A DNA stretch of 5,080 nucleotides, taken from Pseudomonadota bacterium (GTDB lineage: Bacteria; Desulfobacterota; Desulfobulbia; Desulfobulbales; Desulfobulbaceae). The notes beneath the pieces were generated by a model. The model had not been told where the DNA came from. It searched no databases and saw only the letters and a program-made list of their open reading frames with translations. Below, in pieces: positions 1 to 5,080 of this stretch. Location: assembly GCA_009782165.1 (NCBI GenBank), contig WQUH01000127.1, forward strand, positions 1 through 5,080, given 5' to 3'. The position numbers and the translations under genes were made by a program. Position 1 is the first letter of the stretch. The number at the start of each line of letters is the position of its first letter.

Positions 1-180
1 CACGCCCTGGAACGGCATTTCGAGGAGCTGGGCGAGTCGGTGCGGCTGCGGTCCGTGCTTCCCGATCAAGAGTGCCTGCCTGAAATCTGCGAGGACGCGG
101 CCCATGATGTCTGCATGCTCACCAACCCGCGCCCGGCCACGGCCGAGGATCTGCTGGCCATCTGCGAAGAGGCGTGGTGA
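1..180 (+). CDS. 3' end of an unidentified protein (partial, 59 residues)
   Basis: Reading from base 1 in frame gives 59 residues and a TGA stop at 178-180; the start lies outside the window. The tail is acidic and contains three cysteines (in QECLP, EICED and DVCML). It ends in a stretch TNPRPATAEDLLAICEEAW that looks like a strand followed by a helix closing an alpha/beta fold. I do not recognise the family, and 59 residues are too few to assign one. Codon choice is GC-rich and matches the genes that follow. Its TGA overlaps the ATG of the sensor kinase (TGATG), so the two are very probably co-transcribed and translationally coupled. The upstream gene may therefore belong to the same signalling unit. 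Confidence is high that this is coding and nil for its function. Confidence 0.75.
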   Translation, partial: HALERHFEELGESVRLRSVLPDQECLPEICEDAAHDVCMLTNPRPATAEDLLAICEEAW

Positions 181-1442
181 TGGAACAGATGGAACAGGAG
201 CTGGAAGAGGATCTTGTCTGTAGCATCCTTGGCATCAGGCAGACCAAGCTGAGTTTTTTCCAGGAATGGCAGCGCAACCTGCGGGATCTCAAACAGGCCC
301 ATCAGGAATCTGAACGGCAACGGCTGGCCAACGCCGCCATTCTGGAGGGCATTACCGATGTGATGATGGTGCTGGACAAGGATCTGCGCATTCTCTCCGT
401 CAACCAGGTGATGCAGAACCTCTTTCCCGGCCGGAACTGTGAGGGGGAATACTGTTACCGGCTCTTTGCCGACGCCGCCGACCCCTGCCCGGAATGCCCG
501 GCTTTTTTCTCGCTGCTGCACCAGACCGTGAACCGGGGAAGCGCCATCTTTCAGCTCAACGGCAGCAACCGGCATTTCGACATGGTGGCCTCGCCCCTGG
601 AGCGGCCCGGTCAAGGCCGGGCCGTCCTGATGTTCAAACGCGATGTCACCAGGGAAAAGGCCCTGCAGGCGCAGATCTACCAGGCGGAAAAAATGGCCTC
701 CATCGGCATGCTGGCCGCCGGCGTGGCCCATGAAATCAACAATCCCCTGACCGCTATCGCCGGCTTTGCCGAGGGCATCAGGCGCCGCATTCCTCAACTG
801 ACGGCAAGCGCCCCGCCCGAATTCGCCTCGGATCTGGACGAATACTCCGGTATTATTCTCCAGGAATGCAACCGCTGCCGCGACATCGTCCAGGCCCTGG
901 TCAACTTCAGCCGGGTCCAGCCCTCGAAAAAAGCCGTGTGCCTGTCCGCCATGATCGAAGAGGCCTTTTCGCTGTTGCGGCACAGCATCAAGCGCTTCAA
1001 AGGGATTGTCATCCGCCTGGAACTGGACCCCGATATGCCTGACGTGTGGCTGGACGATACCCAGGTGCGCCAGGTGGTGCTCAATCTGGTCACCAATGCC
1101 CTCGATGCGCTGACGATCAGCCCTCAGGGAGAAGAGATCAAGGAAGCACAAGGGGTTATCGTGATCCGGACGATGCGGGAAAGCGGCTTTGTGATCCTGC
1201 AGGTGGAGGACAACGGCTCGGGCATCGAGCCGCACCATCTGCCGATGGTCTTCGATCCCTTTTTTACCACCAAGACCAAAGGGCTGGGCCTCGGGCTTGC
1301 CATCTCCTACAGCGTGGTCAAGGCCCATGGCGGCGACATCAGGCTGGTGCGCACGCCCGAGGGAACAACCAGGGTCACGGTCAGTCTGCCGCTGCAGGGG
1401 CTGGGCGTTCTTGCGCCCGGTCATGCGGTTATTGGCGCCTAG
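180..1442 (+). CDS. PAS-domain sensor histidine kinase, cytoplasmic, NtrB-like
   Basis: A 420-residue kinase that should autophosphorylate on H184 and pass the phosphate to the adjacent regulator. Residues about 30-50 look like a coiled coil. Residues about 50-157 form a PAS sensor domain with cysteines C87, C92, C103 and C106 in a C-X4-CY-X10-C-P-E-CP arrangement. The dimerisation and phosphoacceptor region has the H-box GVAHEINNPLTAI (H184), and is followed by the FSR end of its second helix. The ATPase domain shows the N-box NLVTNALDA (N302, N306), the G1 box DNGSGIEP (from D344), the F-box FDPFFTTK and the G2 box GLGLGLAIS (from about 368). There is no signal peptide or membrane helix, so it should sense something in the cytoplasm. 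I chose ATG 180 because AGAGG at 168-172 sits 7 nt upstream and the ATG overlaps the previous stop. In-frame GTG codons at 174 and 177 are alternatives. The ligand is unknown; the cysteines suggest a redox or metal input (inference). Confidence 0.93.
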   Translation: MEQMEQELEEDLVCSILGIRQTKLSFFQEWQRNLRDLKQAHQESERQRLANAAILEGITDVMMVLDKDLRILSVNQVMQNLFPGRNCEGEYCYRLFADAADPCPECPAFFSLLHQTVNRGSAIFQLNGSNRHFDMVASPLERPGQGRAVLMFKRDVTREKALQAQIYQAEKMASIGMLAAGVAHEINNPLTAIAGFAEGIRRRIPQLTASAPPEFASDLDEYSGIILQECNRCRDIVQALVNFSRVQPSKKAVCLSAMIEEAFSLLRHSIKRFKGIVIRLELDPDMPDVWLDDTQVRQVVLNLVTNALDALTISPQGEEIKEAQGVIVIRTMRESGFVILQVEDNGSGIEPHHLPMVFDPFFTTKTKGLGLGLAISYSVVKAHGGDIRLVRTPEGTTRVTVSLPLQGLGVLAPGHAVIGA

Positions 1443-1455
1443 AGGCTTTTGCCTC
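1442..1455 (+). other. Small hairpin on the kinase stop codon
   Basis: GAGGC, a TTTT loop and GCCTC form a perfect 5-bp stem that begins on the last base of the kinase stop codon. No T-run follows, so it is not a standard terminator. It could protect mRNA ends or modulate read-through between the kinase and the regulator. It may also be chance. Confidence 0.3.
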
Positions 1456-1485
1456 CACCCCTGGAACGCGCCCTGAAATAGCGCT

Positions 1486-1490
1486 GAGGA
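1486..1490 (+). promoter_or_regulatory. Ribosome binding site of the response regulator
   Basis: GAGGA lies 9 nt before the ATG at 1500. It supports this start and shows that the regulator has its own initiation signal, unlike the overlapped kinase start. The 57-base gap (1443-1499) shows no convincing promoter, so the regulator is probably read from the same transcript as the kinase. Confidence 0.7.
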
Positions 1491-1499
1491 ACAAGTGCT

Positions 1500-2930
1500 A
1501 TGCAATCCGATTATTCCATTCTGGTCGTGGACGACGAGGATTCCATCCGCCGCCTGCTGCAGAAAGAGCTGGCGTCGCCGCGCCGCCGCATCCGCGCCGT
1601 TGCCTCGGCCGCCGAGGCTCTGCGCCTCTGCCGCGTGGACAGCTTTGAGGTCATCCTGCTGGACATCCGCCTGGACGACGGCAACGGCCTGGACCTGCTG
1701 CCCGATTTTCTCCGTCTTTTGCCCGATGCCAAGATCATCATGATTACCGGCCATGCCGACCTGGACGGCGCGGTCACGGCCATGCGCAACGGGGCCTATG
1801 ATTTTGTGGCCAAACCCTTTACCTTGAGCAAACTGGATCTGATCGTCGACCGGGCCGTCGAGCACACCTCCCTGGCCCGCGAAAACCGCAGCCTGCGGCT
1901 GGCATCCGGCAACAAGGAGCATCGGCTGGTCGGCACAAGCCCGGCTATGCGCGACCTTGCCTTTCTGCTGAGCAAGGTGGCGCCGACGGATGTGCCGGTG
2001 CTGATCACCGGGGAATCCGGCACCGGCAAGGATGTGGTGGCGGCGGAGATCCACCGGGCCAGCGCCCGCCGCGCCCAGCCCTTTGTGGTGAAAAACTGCG
2101 CCGGCCTGCAGAAGGAGCTGGCGCGCAGCGAGCTGTTCGGCCACGTCAAAGGCTCGTTCACCAATGCGCTGGAGTCCACGGAAGGTCTGATGACCTTTGC
2201 CAACCGGGGCACGCTTTTTTTGGACGAGGTGGGCGAGCTGCCCCTCGAGGTACAAACCCTGCTGCTGCGGGTGCTGGAAAATCAGCGCTACCGCCGGGTG
2301 GGCGAAAAGGATGAGCGCAACGCCGATGTGCGCTTTCTGTGCGCCACGAATCGCAATCTGGCCAGCGAGGTGCAGCGGGGCCACTTTCACGAGGCCCTGT
2401 ACCACCGCATCAATGTCTTTCAGCTCAGCCTGCCGGCCCTGAAAGAACGGCGGGAGGACATCCCCCTGCTGGTGGCCCACTTTCTTGCCCAGTTGGGCGG
2501 CGACCGGATGCGCGCCAGCGTCTCGCCCGCCGCCATGGACTGCCTGATGCGCTATCACTGGCCGGGCAATGTCCGGGAATTGCGCAATATCATCGAGCGC
2601 GGTCTGATCCTGGCCGAGAACAATATCATCTCCGAAAAAAATCTGCCCCGCGACCTGGTGGAATCGGTGGCGGGATTGCGCCACGTCCCTGCCTCGGGGC
2701 GGGCGGAGGGACCATCCGATGAGGCGGAGGCGCGGTTTTCCCCACTCGGCACAAGGGCCGGCGGGGCGTCTCTTCCCCCTGATGCCTCCCTGCTGCTGGA
2801 CGATGTGGAGCGCGGCCATATTGCCCGCGTCCTGGCCATGTTCGGCGGCAACAAACAGAAGGCCGCCAAAGCGCTTGGCATCGCGCGCAAGACCCTGTAC
2901 CGGCGGCTGAAGGCGATGGGGCTTGAATAG
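1500..2930 (+). CDS. Sigma-54-dependent response regulator, NtrC family
   Basis: A 476-residue enhancer-binding activator, about the usual NtrC-family length. The receiver (about 1-120) has the acidic pair D11/D12, phosphoacceptor D55 (LLDIRLDDG), T83 (MITGHAD) and K105 (AKPF). The AAA+ domain (about 145-380) has Walker A GESGTGKD (171-178, K177), Walker B LFLDE (D242, E243), sensor I ATNR (N284, R285), LYHRINVF containing R303, and sensor II WPGNVREL (R359). A hydrophilic linker follows (about 388-430). The protein ends in a Fis-type helix-turn-helix (about 434-476, GGNKQKAAKALGIARKTLYRRL). By family knowledge it oligomerises on phosphorylation, hydrolyses ATP and remodels sigma-54 holoenzyme. 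The odd feature is the sigma-54 contact loop, GSFTNA at 218-223 instead of GAFTGA. All other ATPase motifs are intact, so it should still be an active ATPase. The most likely target is the AOR promoter downstream (inference from position). Confidence 0.95.
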   Translation: MQSDYSILVVDDEDSIRRLLQKELASPRRRIRAVASAAEALRLCRVDSFEVILLDIRLDDGNGLDLLPDFLRLLPDAKIIMITGHADLDGAVTAMRNGAYDFVAKPFTLSKLDLIVDRAVEHTSLARENRSLRLASGNKEHRLVGTSPAMRDLAFLLSKVAPTDVPVLITGESGTGKDVVAAEIHRASARRAQPFVVKNCAGLQKELARSELFGHVKGSFTNALESTEGLMTFANRGTLFLDEVGELPLEVQTLLLRVLENQRYRRVGEKDERNADVRFLCATNRNLASEVQRGHFHEALYHRINVFQLSLPALKERREDIPLLVAHFLAQLGGDRMRASVSPAAMDCLMRYHWPGNVRELRNIIERGLILAENNIISEKNLPRDLVESVAGLRHVPASGRAEGPSDEAEARFSPLGTRAGGASLPPDASLLLDDVERGHIARVLAMFGGNKQKAAKALGIARKTLYRRLKAMGLE

Positions 2931-2969
2931 AGGCCGCCGCCTTTGCCTTCCCCGGTCCGGATAGCGTGA

Positions 2970-2986
2970 TGTGACAAAGTGACACA
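2970..2986. promoter_or_regulatory. Candidate upstream activating site for the NtrC-type regulator
   Basis: TGTGACAAAGTGACACA is a near-palindrome. The arms TGTGACA and TGACACA match in 6 of 7 pairs around an AAG centre. It also reads as a direct repeat, GTGACA-AA-GTGACA. Its centre is about 120 bp upstream of the -24 G of the sigma-54 promoter, within the normal enhancer distance for this class. The dimeric Fis-type DNA-binding domain of the adjacent regulator would suit such a site. Only one copy is obvious, whereas these activators usually have two or more, so the assignment is moderate. Confidence 0.45.
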
Positions 2987-3073
2987 GGCGCGTTTGACTA
3001 CACCGGGAACCTGCCTGGCCCGGAAAAGTGGGGTGTTTTGCCGCATCCCTGTGCTCTTCATCCTGTAACCAGG

Positions 3074-3095
3074 CAACAATATTCAACAAATAAAT
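3074..3095. promoter_or_regulatory. AT-rich segment with a 10-bp-phased CAACAA repeat
   Basis: CAACAA occurs at 3074-3079 and again at 3084-3089, exactly one helical turn apart, in an AT-rich patch abutting the -24 element. Such segments between an enhancer and a sigma-54 promoter often bind IHF or are intrinsically bent. However, the best fit I find to the IHF consensus has at least two mismatches, so IHF binding is only a possibility. Confidence 0.25.
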
Positions 3096-3111
3096 GGGCA
3101 CGCCTTTTGCT
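3096..3111 (+). promoter_or_regulatory. Sigma-54 (-24/-12) promoter
   Basis: GGGCACGCCTTTTGCT matches the consensus TGGCACGNNNNTTGCW at every specified position except the first base (G for T). The invariant GG (3097-3098) and GC (3109-3110) are separated by exactly 10 bases. Placing C3110 at -12 puts the transcription start near 3122, giving a 266-nt leader ahead of the AOR start. A gene for a sigma-54 activator lies directly upstream, which independently supports a functional site. It is the best -24/-12 match I found in the intergenic region. Confidence 0.82.
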
Positions 3112-3142
3112 GCGCTTGCATGTGGTTGATGGACTTTGCCAT

Positions 3143-3194
3143 GACGGCCCGGATGCCGTTGTACCGCGCCCGGCAATCCGGGCGGGCTTGCCGG
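3143..3194 (+). other. Leader RNA hairpins, two mutually exclusive
   Basis: The first stem is ACGGC/GCCGT (3144-3148 with 3155-3159), extendable by G-U pairs. Next, CGCCCGG-CAAT-CCGGGCG (3167-3184) is a perfect 7-bp stem with a tetraloop. Overlapping it, CCGGCAA (3170-3176) can instead pair with TTGCCGG (3188-3194), also a perfect 7-bp stem. The two share bases 3170-3173 and cannot form together. TGCCGG (3189-3194) could also pair with CCGGCA (3214-3219). The arrangement resembles a switching leader, but I do not recognise a known riboswitch class. GC-rich DNA makes some stems by chance. Confidence 0.35.
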
Positions 3195-3210
3195 TCGGGA
3201 GGTGCGGTTG

Positions 3211-3220
3211 CTGCCGGCAG
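3211..3220. repeat. Perfect 10-bp palindrome CTGCCGGCAG
   Basis: A self-complementary 10-mer lying 7 bp upstream of the -35 hexamer of the second promoter candidate. It could be an operator half or an RNA pairing partner for the upstream TGCCGG at 3189-3194. Chance cannot be excluded. Confidence 0.25.
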
Positions 3221-3225
3221 GAGCT

Positions 3226-3256
3226 TGTTGACAACACGGGCATATCGCGCTAACGT
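3226..3256 (+). promoter_or_regulatory. Sigma-70-like promoter with overlapping operator-like palindrome
   Basis: TTGACA at 3228-3233 is a perfect -35 hexamer. Exactly 17 bases later comes TAACGT (3251-3256), a weak -10 that keeps the important first TA and last T. Start would be near 3263, leaving a 125-nt leader. The -35 sits inside the palindrome TGTTG-A-CAACA (3226-3236), which could be a repressor site. This would give a basal route to AOR expression independent of sigma-54. Confidence 0.4.
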
Positions 3257-3346
3257 TGCAAAAATTATTGAATTACTGCTGATTTTCCATTTCCGGACCC
3301 ATACCCTCGCACTACGGATACGGAGTCCTGAAGAGGCCCGGTGACG

Positions 3347-3371
3347 CATTTCTACAGTGTCTCATTTCTAC
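3347..3371 (+). repeat. 9-bp direct repeat CATTTCTAC before the ribosome binding site
   Basis: CATTTCTAC occurs at 3347-3355 and 3363-3371, 16 bases start to start. The second copy ends 3 bases before the Shine-Dalgarno sequence. Two exact copies this close are unlikely by chance in GC-rich DNA. The position suggests a binding site for a translational or transcriptional regulator of the AOR gene, but no known motif is recognised. Confidence 0.4.
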
Positions 3372-3373
3372 CC

Positions 3374-3380
3374 TAAGGAG
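3374..3380 (+). promoter_or_regulatory. Ribosome binding site of the AOR gene
   Basis: TAAGGAG is an almost ideal Shine-Dalgarno sequence with 7 nt to the ATG at 3388. It fixes the start against the in-frame ATG at 3415 and predicts efficient translation. Confidence 0.88.
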
Positions 3381-3387
3381 CTTGCGA

Positions 3388-5080
3388 ATGGCTGATAAAA
3401 TTGTACGTGTCAACATGTCGGACCTGAGCACCAAGGTCGAAGCGGTACCCGCAGCATGGATGGGGCTTGGCGGCCGCGGACTGACCTCGACCATTGTCGC
3501 GGCGGAGGTTGTTCCCACCTGTCACCCCTTGGGAAAACACAACAAGCTGGTGTTTGCCCCAGGGCTGCTTTCCGGCACCGCCGCGGCCAACTCCGGCCGC
3601 CTTTCCTGCGGCGCCAAAAGCCCCTTGACCGGCACCATCAAGGAGTCGAACGCCGGCGGCACCTCGGCGCAGATGCTGGCGAGGCTCGGGGTCAAGGCCC
3701 TGATTATCGAAGGGAAACCCGCCGACGACTCCGCCTGGTACAGCCTGCATATCGATGCGGCTGGCGCGACCATCAAAAAAGAGACCGAAGTGGTCGGCAT
3801 GGGCAACTTTGACGTGGTCCAGACCCTCAACAACCGTCTGGGGCCGAAGGTCGGCATCATCGCCATCGGCCCGGCCGGCGAGATGCGCATGTCCGGGGCC
3901 AACATCTCGATCAAGGATCCGGAGAGCCATGTGCGCTCCAACGGCCGCGGCGGCCTGGGCGCGGTCATGGGTTCCAAAAAAATCAAGTTCATCTCGATCG
4001 AGCCCACCGACCAGAAGGTGCCAATCGCCGATTCCACGGCCTTCCAGGCGGCAAACCGTACCTTTACCAAGGCCCTGGCCGACAACCCCATCAGCAAGGC
4101 CCTGGGCCAGTACGGCACCGACGTGCTGGTCAACATCATCAACGAAGCCGGCGCCCTTCCCACCAAAAACTTCACCAAGGGGCAGTTCGAAGGGCACGAG
4201 GCCATTTCCGGCGAGACCATGCACGACACCATCGTTGCCCGTGGCGGCAAGCCGAAACACAACTGCCATCTGGGCTGCGTCATCCAGTGTTCCCAGATCT
4301 ATAACGATGCCAAAGGCGCGTACAAGACCTCGGGTTTCGAGTACGAGAGCATCTGGGCGCTGGGGGCGGACTGCTGCATCGACAACCTCGACCATGTGGC
4401 CGAGGCGGATCACCTGCTGGATGAGATTGGCCTCGATTCCATCGAAACCGCGGTTGCCTTCGGCGTCGCCATGGAGGCCGGCGTGCTCAAATTCGGCGAC
4501 GGCGCCGAGCTGTGCCGCATCCTGAAGGAAGAGGTGGCCAAGGGAACGCCGCTGGGCCGTATTATCGGCAACGGCGCGGGTTCGGTCGGCAGAACCTTTG
4601 GCGTCACCCGCGTGCCCGTGGTCAAGAATCAGGCGATTCCGGCCTACGACCCGCGCGCCATCAAGGGCATCGGCATCACCTACGCCACCTCGACCCAGGG
4701 CGCGGACCACACCATGGGATACACCATTGCCACCAACATCTTGGGCGTCGGCGGCAAACTCGATCCGCTGAGCAAGGAGGGCCAGGTCGAGTTGTCCCGC
4801 AACCTGCAGATCGTAACCGCCGCCGTCGACTCCACCGGCATGTGCCTGTTCATCGCCTTTGCCGCCATGGACGACGCCACCTGTCTGCCGGCCTTAATCG
4901 ACATGATCAATGCCCGTTTCGGCATCAACCTGACAGCCGACGATGTGACCAACCTGGGCAAGACCATCCTCAAGACCGAGCGCGCCTTCAACCTGGCCGC
5001 CGGTTTCACCAACAAGGACGACCGCTTGCCCGAATTCTTCGCCGAAGAGCCGATCGCGCCCCACAATGTCGTCTGGGATA
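3388..5080 (+). CDS. Aldehyde:ferredoxin oxidoreductase family protein (tungstopterin enzyme), partial at 3' end
   Basis: The open frame runs from ATG 3388 off the window edge, giving 564 residues. Family members are about 570-620, so probably only a short C-terminus is missing. By family knowledge the enzyme oxidises aldehydes to acids, or does the reverse, using a tungsten bis-pterin cofactor, a [4Fe-4S] cluster and usually ferredoxin. It is cytoplasmic; no signal peptide is seen. The N-terminal domain (about 1-205) shows LGGRGL, SGTAAANSGRL, KSPLTG, IAIGPAGE and GGLGAVMGSKK. The cofactor motifs are DEIGLD (345-350) and DSTGMC (481-486), matching the two DXXGL(C/D) motifs of Pyrococcus AOR. 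Cluster ligands would be C293, C297, C301 and C486; the first three are spaced CX3CX3C. H441 and E318/E320 are candidate counterparts of the catalytic histidine and glutamate. Substrate and exact subfamily cannot be read. It stands alone behind a sigma-54 promoter and its likely activator genes. Confidence 0.93.
   Translation, partial: MADKIVRVNMSDLSTKVEAVPAAWMGLGGRGLTSTIVAAEVVPTCHPLGKHNKLVFAPGLLSGTAAANSGRLSCGAKSPLTGTIKESNAGGTSAQMLARLGVKALIIEGKPADDSAWYSLHIDAAGATIKKETEVVGMGNFDVVQTLNNRLGPKVGIIAIGPAGEMRMSGANISIKDPESHVRSNGRGGLGAVMGSKKIKFISIEPTDQKVPIADSTAFQAANRTFTKALADNPISKALGQYGTDVLVNIINEAGALPTKNFTKGQFEGHEAISGETMHDTIVARGGKPKHNCHLGCVIQCSQIYNDAKGAYKTSGFEYESIWALGADCCIDNLDHVAEADHLLDEIGLDSIETAVAFGVAMEAGVLKFGDGAELCRILKEEVAKGTPLGRIIGNGAGSVGRTFGVTRVPVVKNQAIPAYDPRAIKGIGITYATSTQGADHTMGYTIATNILGVGGKLDPLSKEGQVELSRNLQIVTAAVDSTGMCLFIAFAAMDDATCLPALIDMINARFGINLTADDVTNLGKTILKTERAFNLAAGFTNKDDRLPEFFAEEPIAPHNVVWD

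Larger units (their letters stand above)
2931..3387 (+). other. Intergenic control region upstream of the AOR gene
   Basis: This 457-base stretch carries no convincing gene. In order it holds a near-palindrome (2970-2986), small GC stems (3003-3043), an AT-rich segment (about 3074-3095), a sigma-54 promoter (3096-3111), GC-rich hairpins (3143-3220), a sigma-70-like promoter (3228-3256), a second AT-rich stretch (about 3254-3292) and a 9-bp direct repeat before the ribosome binding site. I see no clear T-tailed terminator after the regulator stop. The best stem there, CCGGG/CCCGG at 3003-3023, is followed by AAAA instead of T residues. Read-through from the regulator into the AOR gene therefore cannot be excluded. 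Confidence 0.7.

Noticed and set aside
2902..2938. GGCGGC...GCCGCC inverted repeat around the regulator stop codon
   Set aside because: The arms are 6 bp with a 25-base loop and partly within coding sequence. This is most likely a chance match in GC-rich DNA.
3003..3043. Rho-independent terminator after the response regulator (CCGGG/CCCGG, then AAAA...TTTTGCCG)
   Set aside because: The stem is only 5 bp with an 11-base loop and is followed by A residues. The following CGGAAAA/TTTTGCCG pairing needs a bulge and has no T-run.
66..3176. A 1036-codon open frame on the minus strand spanning the kinase, the regulator and part of the intergenic region
   Set aside because: It lies antisense to two genes with complete, well-ordered motifs. 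Its predicted protein is rich in H, Q, G and R with no recognisable domain, as expected from the reverse complement of GC-rich codons. Stop-free antisense frames are common in such DNA.
3228..3344. Possible 38-codon leader peptide starting at TTG 3228 with AGGAG at 3219-3223
   Set aside because: Spacing to the TTG is only 4 nt, the start coincides with the TTGACA hexamer, and the peptide shows no run of regulatory codons or recognisable feature.
3122..3387. Molybdenum/tungsten cofactor riboswitch in the AOR leader
   Set aside because: It is attractive from context, but I could not match the leader to the known motif from memory. It is reported only as unexplained hairpins.
3373..4710. A 445-codon minus-strand open frame opposite the AOR gene
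   Set aside because: Same cause: a GC-rich antisense shadow of a clearly conserved plus-strand gene, with no domain motifs of its own.

Overview
The window reads as a GC-rich bacterial chromosome segment, most likely from an anaerobic Desulfobacterota-type organism. That guess rests on gene content: a tungsten-type aldehyde oxidoreductase family enzyme, a sigma-54 activator, and a cysteine-containing PAS sensor kinase. No taxonomic marker gene is present. All genes are on the plus strand.

Layout: (1) 1-180, the last 59 codons of an unidentified upstream gene. (2) 180-1442, a soluble PAS-containing sensor histidine kinase whose ATG overlaps the upstream stop (TGATG). (3) 1500-2930, an NtrC-type response regulator with receiver, AAA+ and Fis-type DNA-binding domains. 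(4) 2931-3387, a 457-base intergenic region rich in control signals. (5) From 3388 to past the window edge, an aldehyde:ferredoxin oxidoreductase (AOR) family protein, 564 codons of which are visible.

The parts fit one regulatory circuit. The kinase would phosphorylate the adjacent regulator at D55. The regulator would bind a near-palindrome at 2970-2986 and activate sigma-54 RNA polymerase at a 15-of-16 match to the -24/-12 consensus (3096-3111). Transcription would then read into the AOR gene. A second, sigma-70-like promoter (3228-3256) lies inside the resulting 266-nt leader. The leader also holds competing hairpins and a 9-bp direct repeat just before the ribosome binding site.

Four points stand out. 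The activator has GSFTNA where nearly all sigma-54 activators have GAFTGA. The kinase PAS domain has a four-cysteine cluster (C87, C92, C103, C106) that could be a redox or metal sensor. The AOR leader is long and structured. The AOR cluster cysteines are spaced CX3CX3C rather than the CX2CX3C of the archetypal archaeal enzyme. The signal sensed by the kinase and the aldehyde or acid substrate cannot be read from the sequence.
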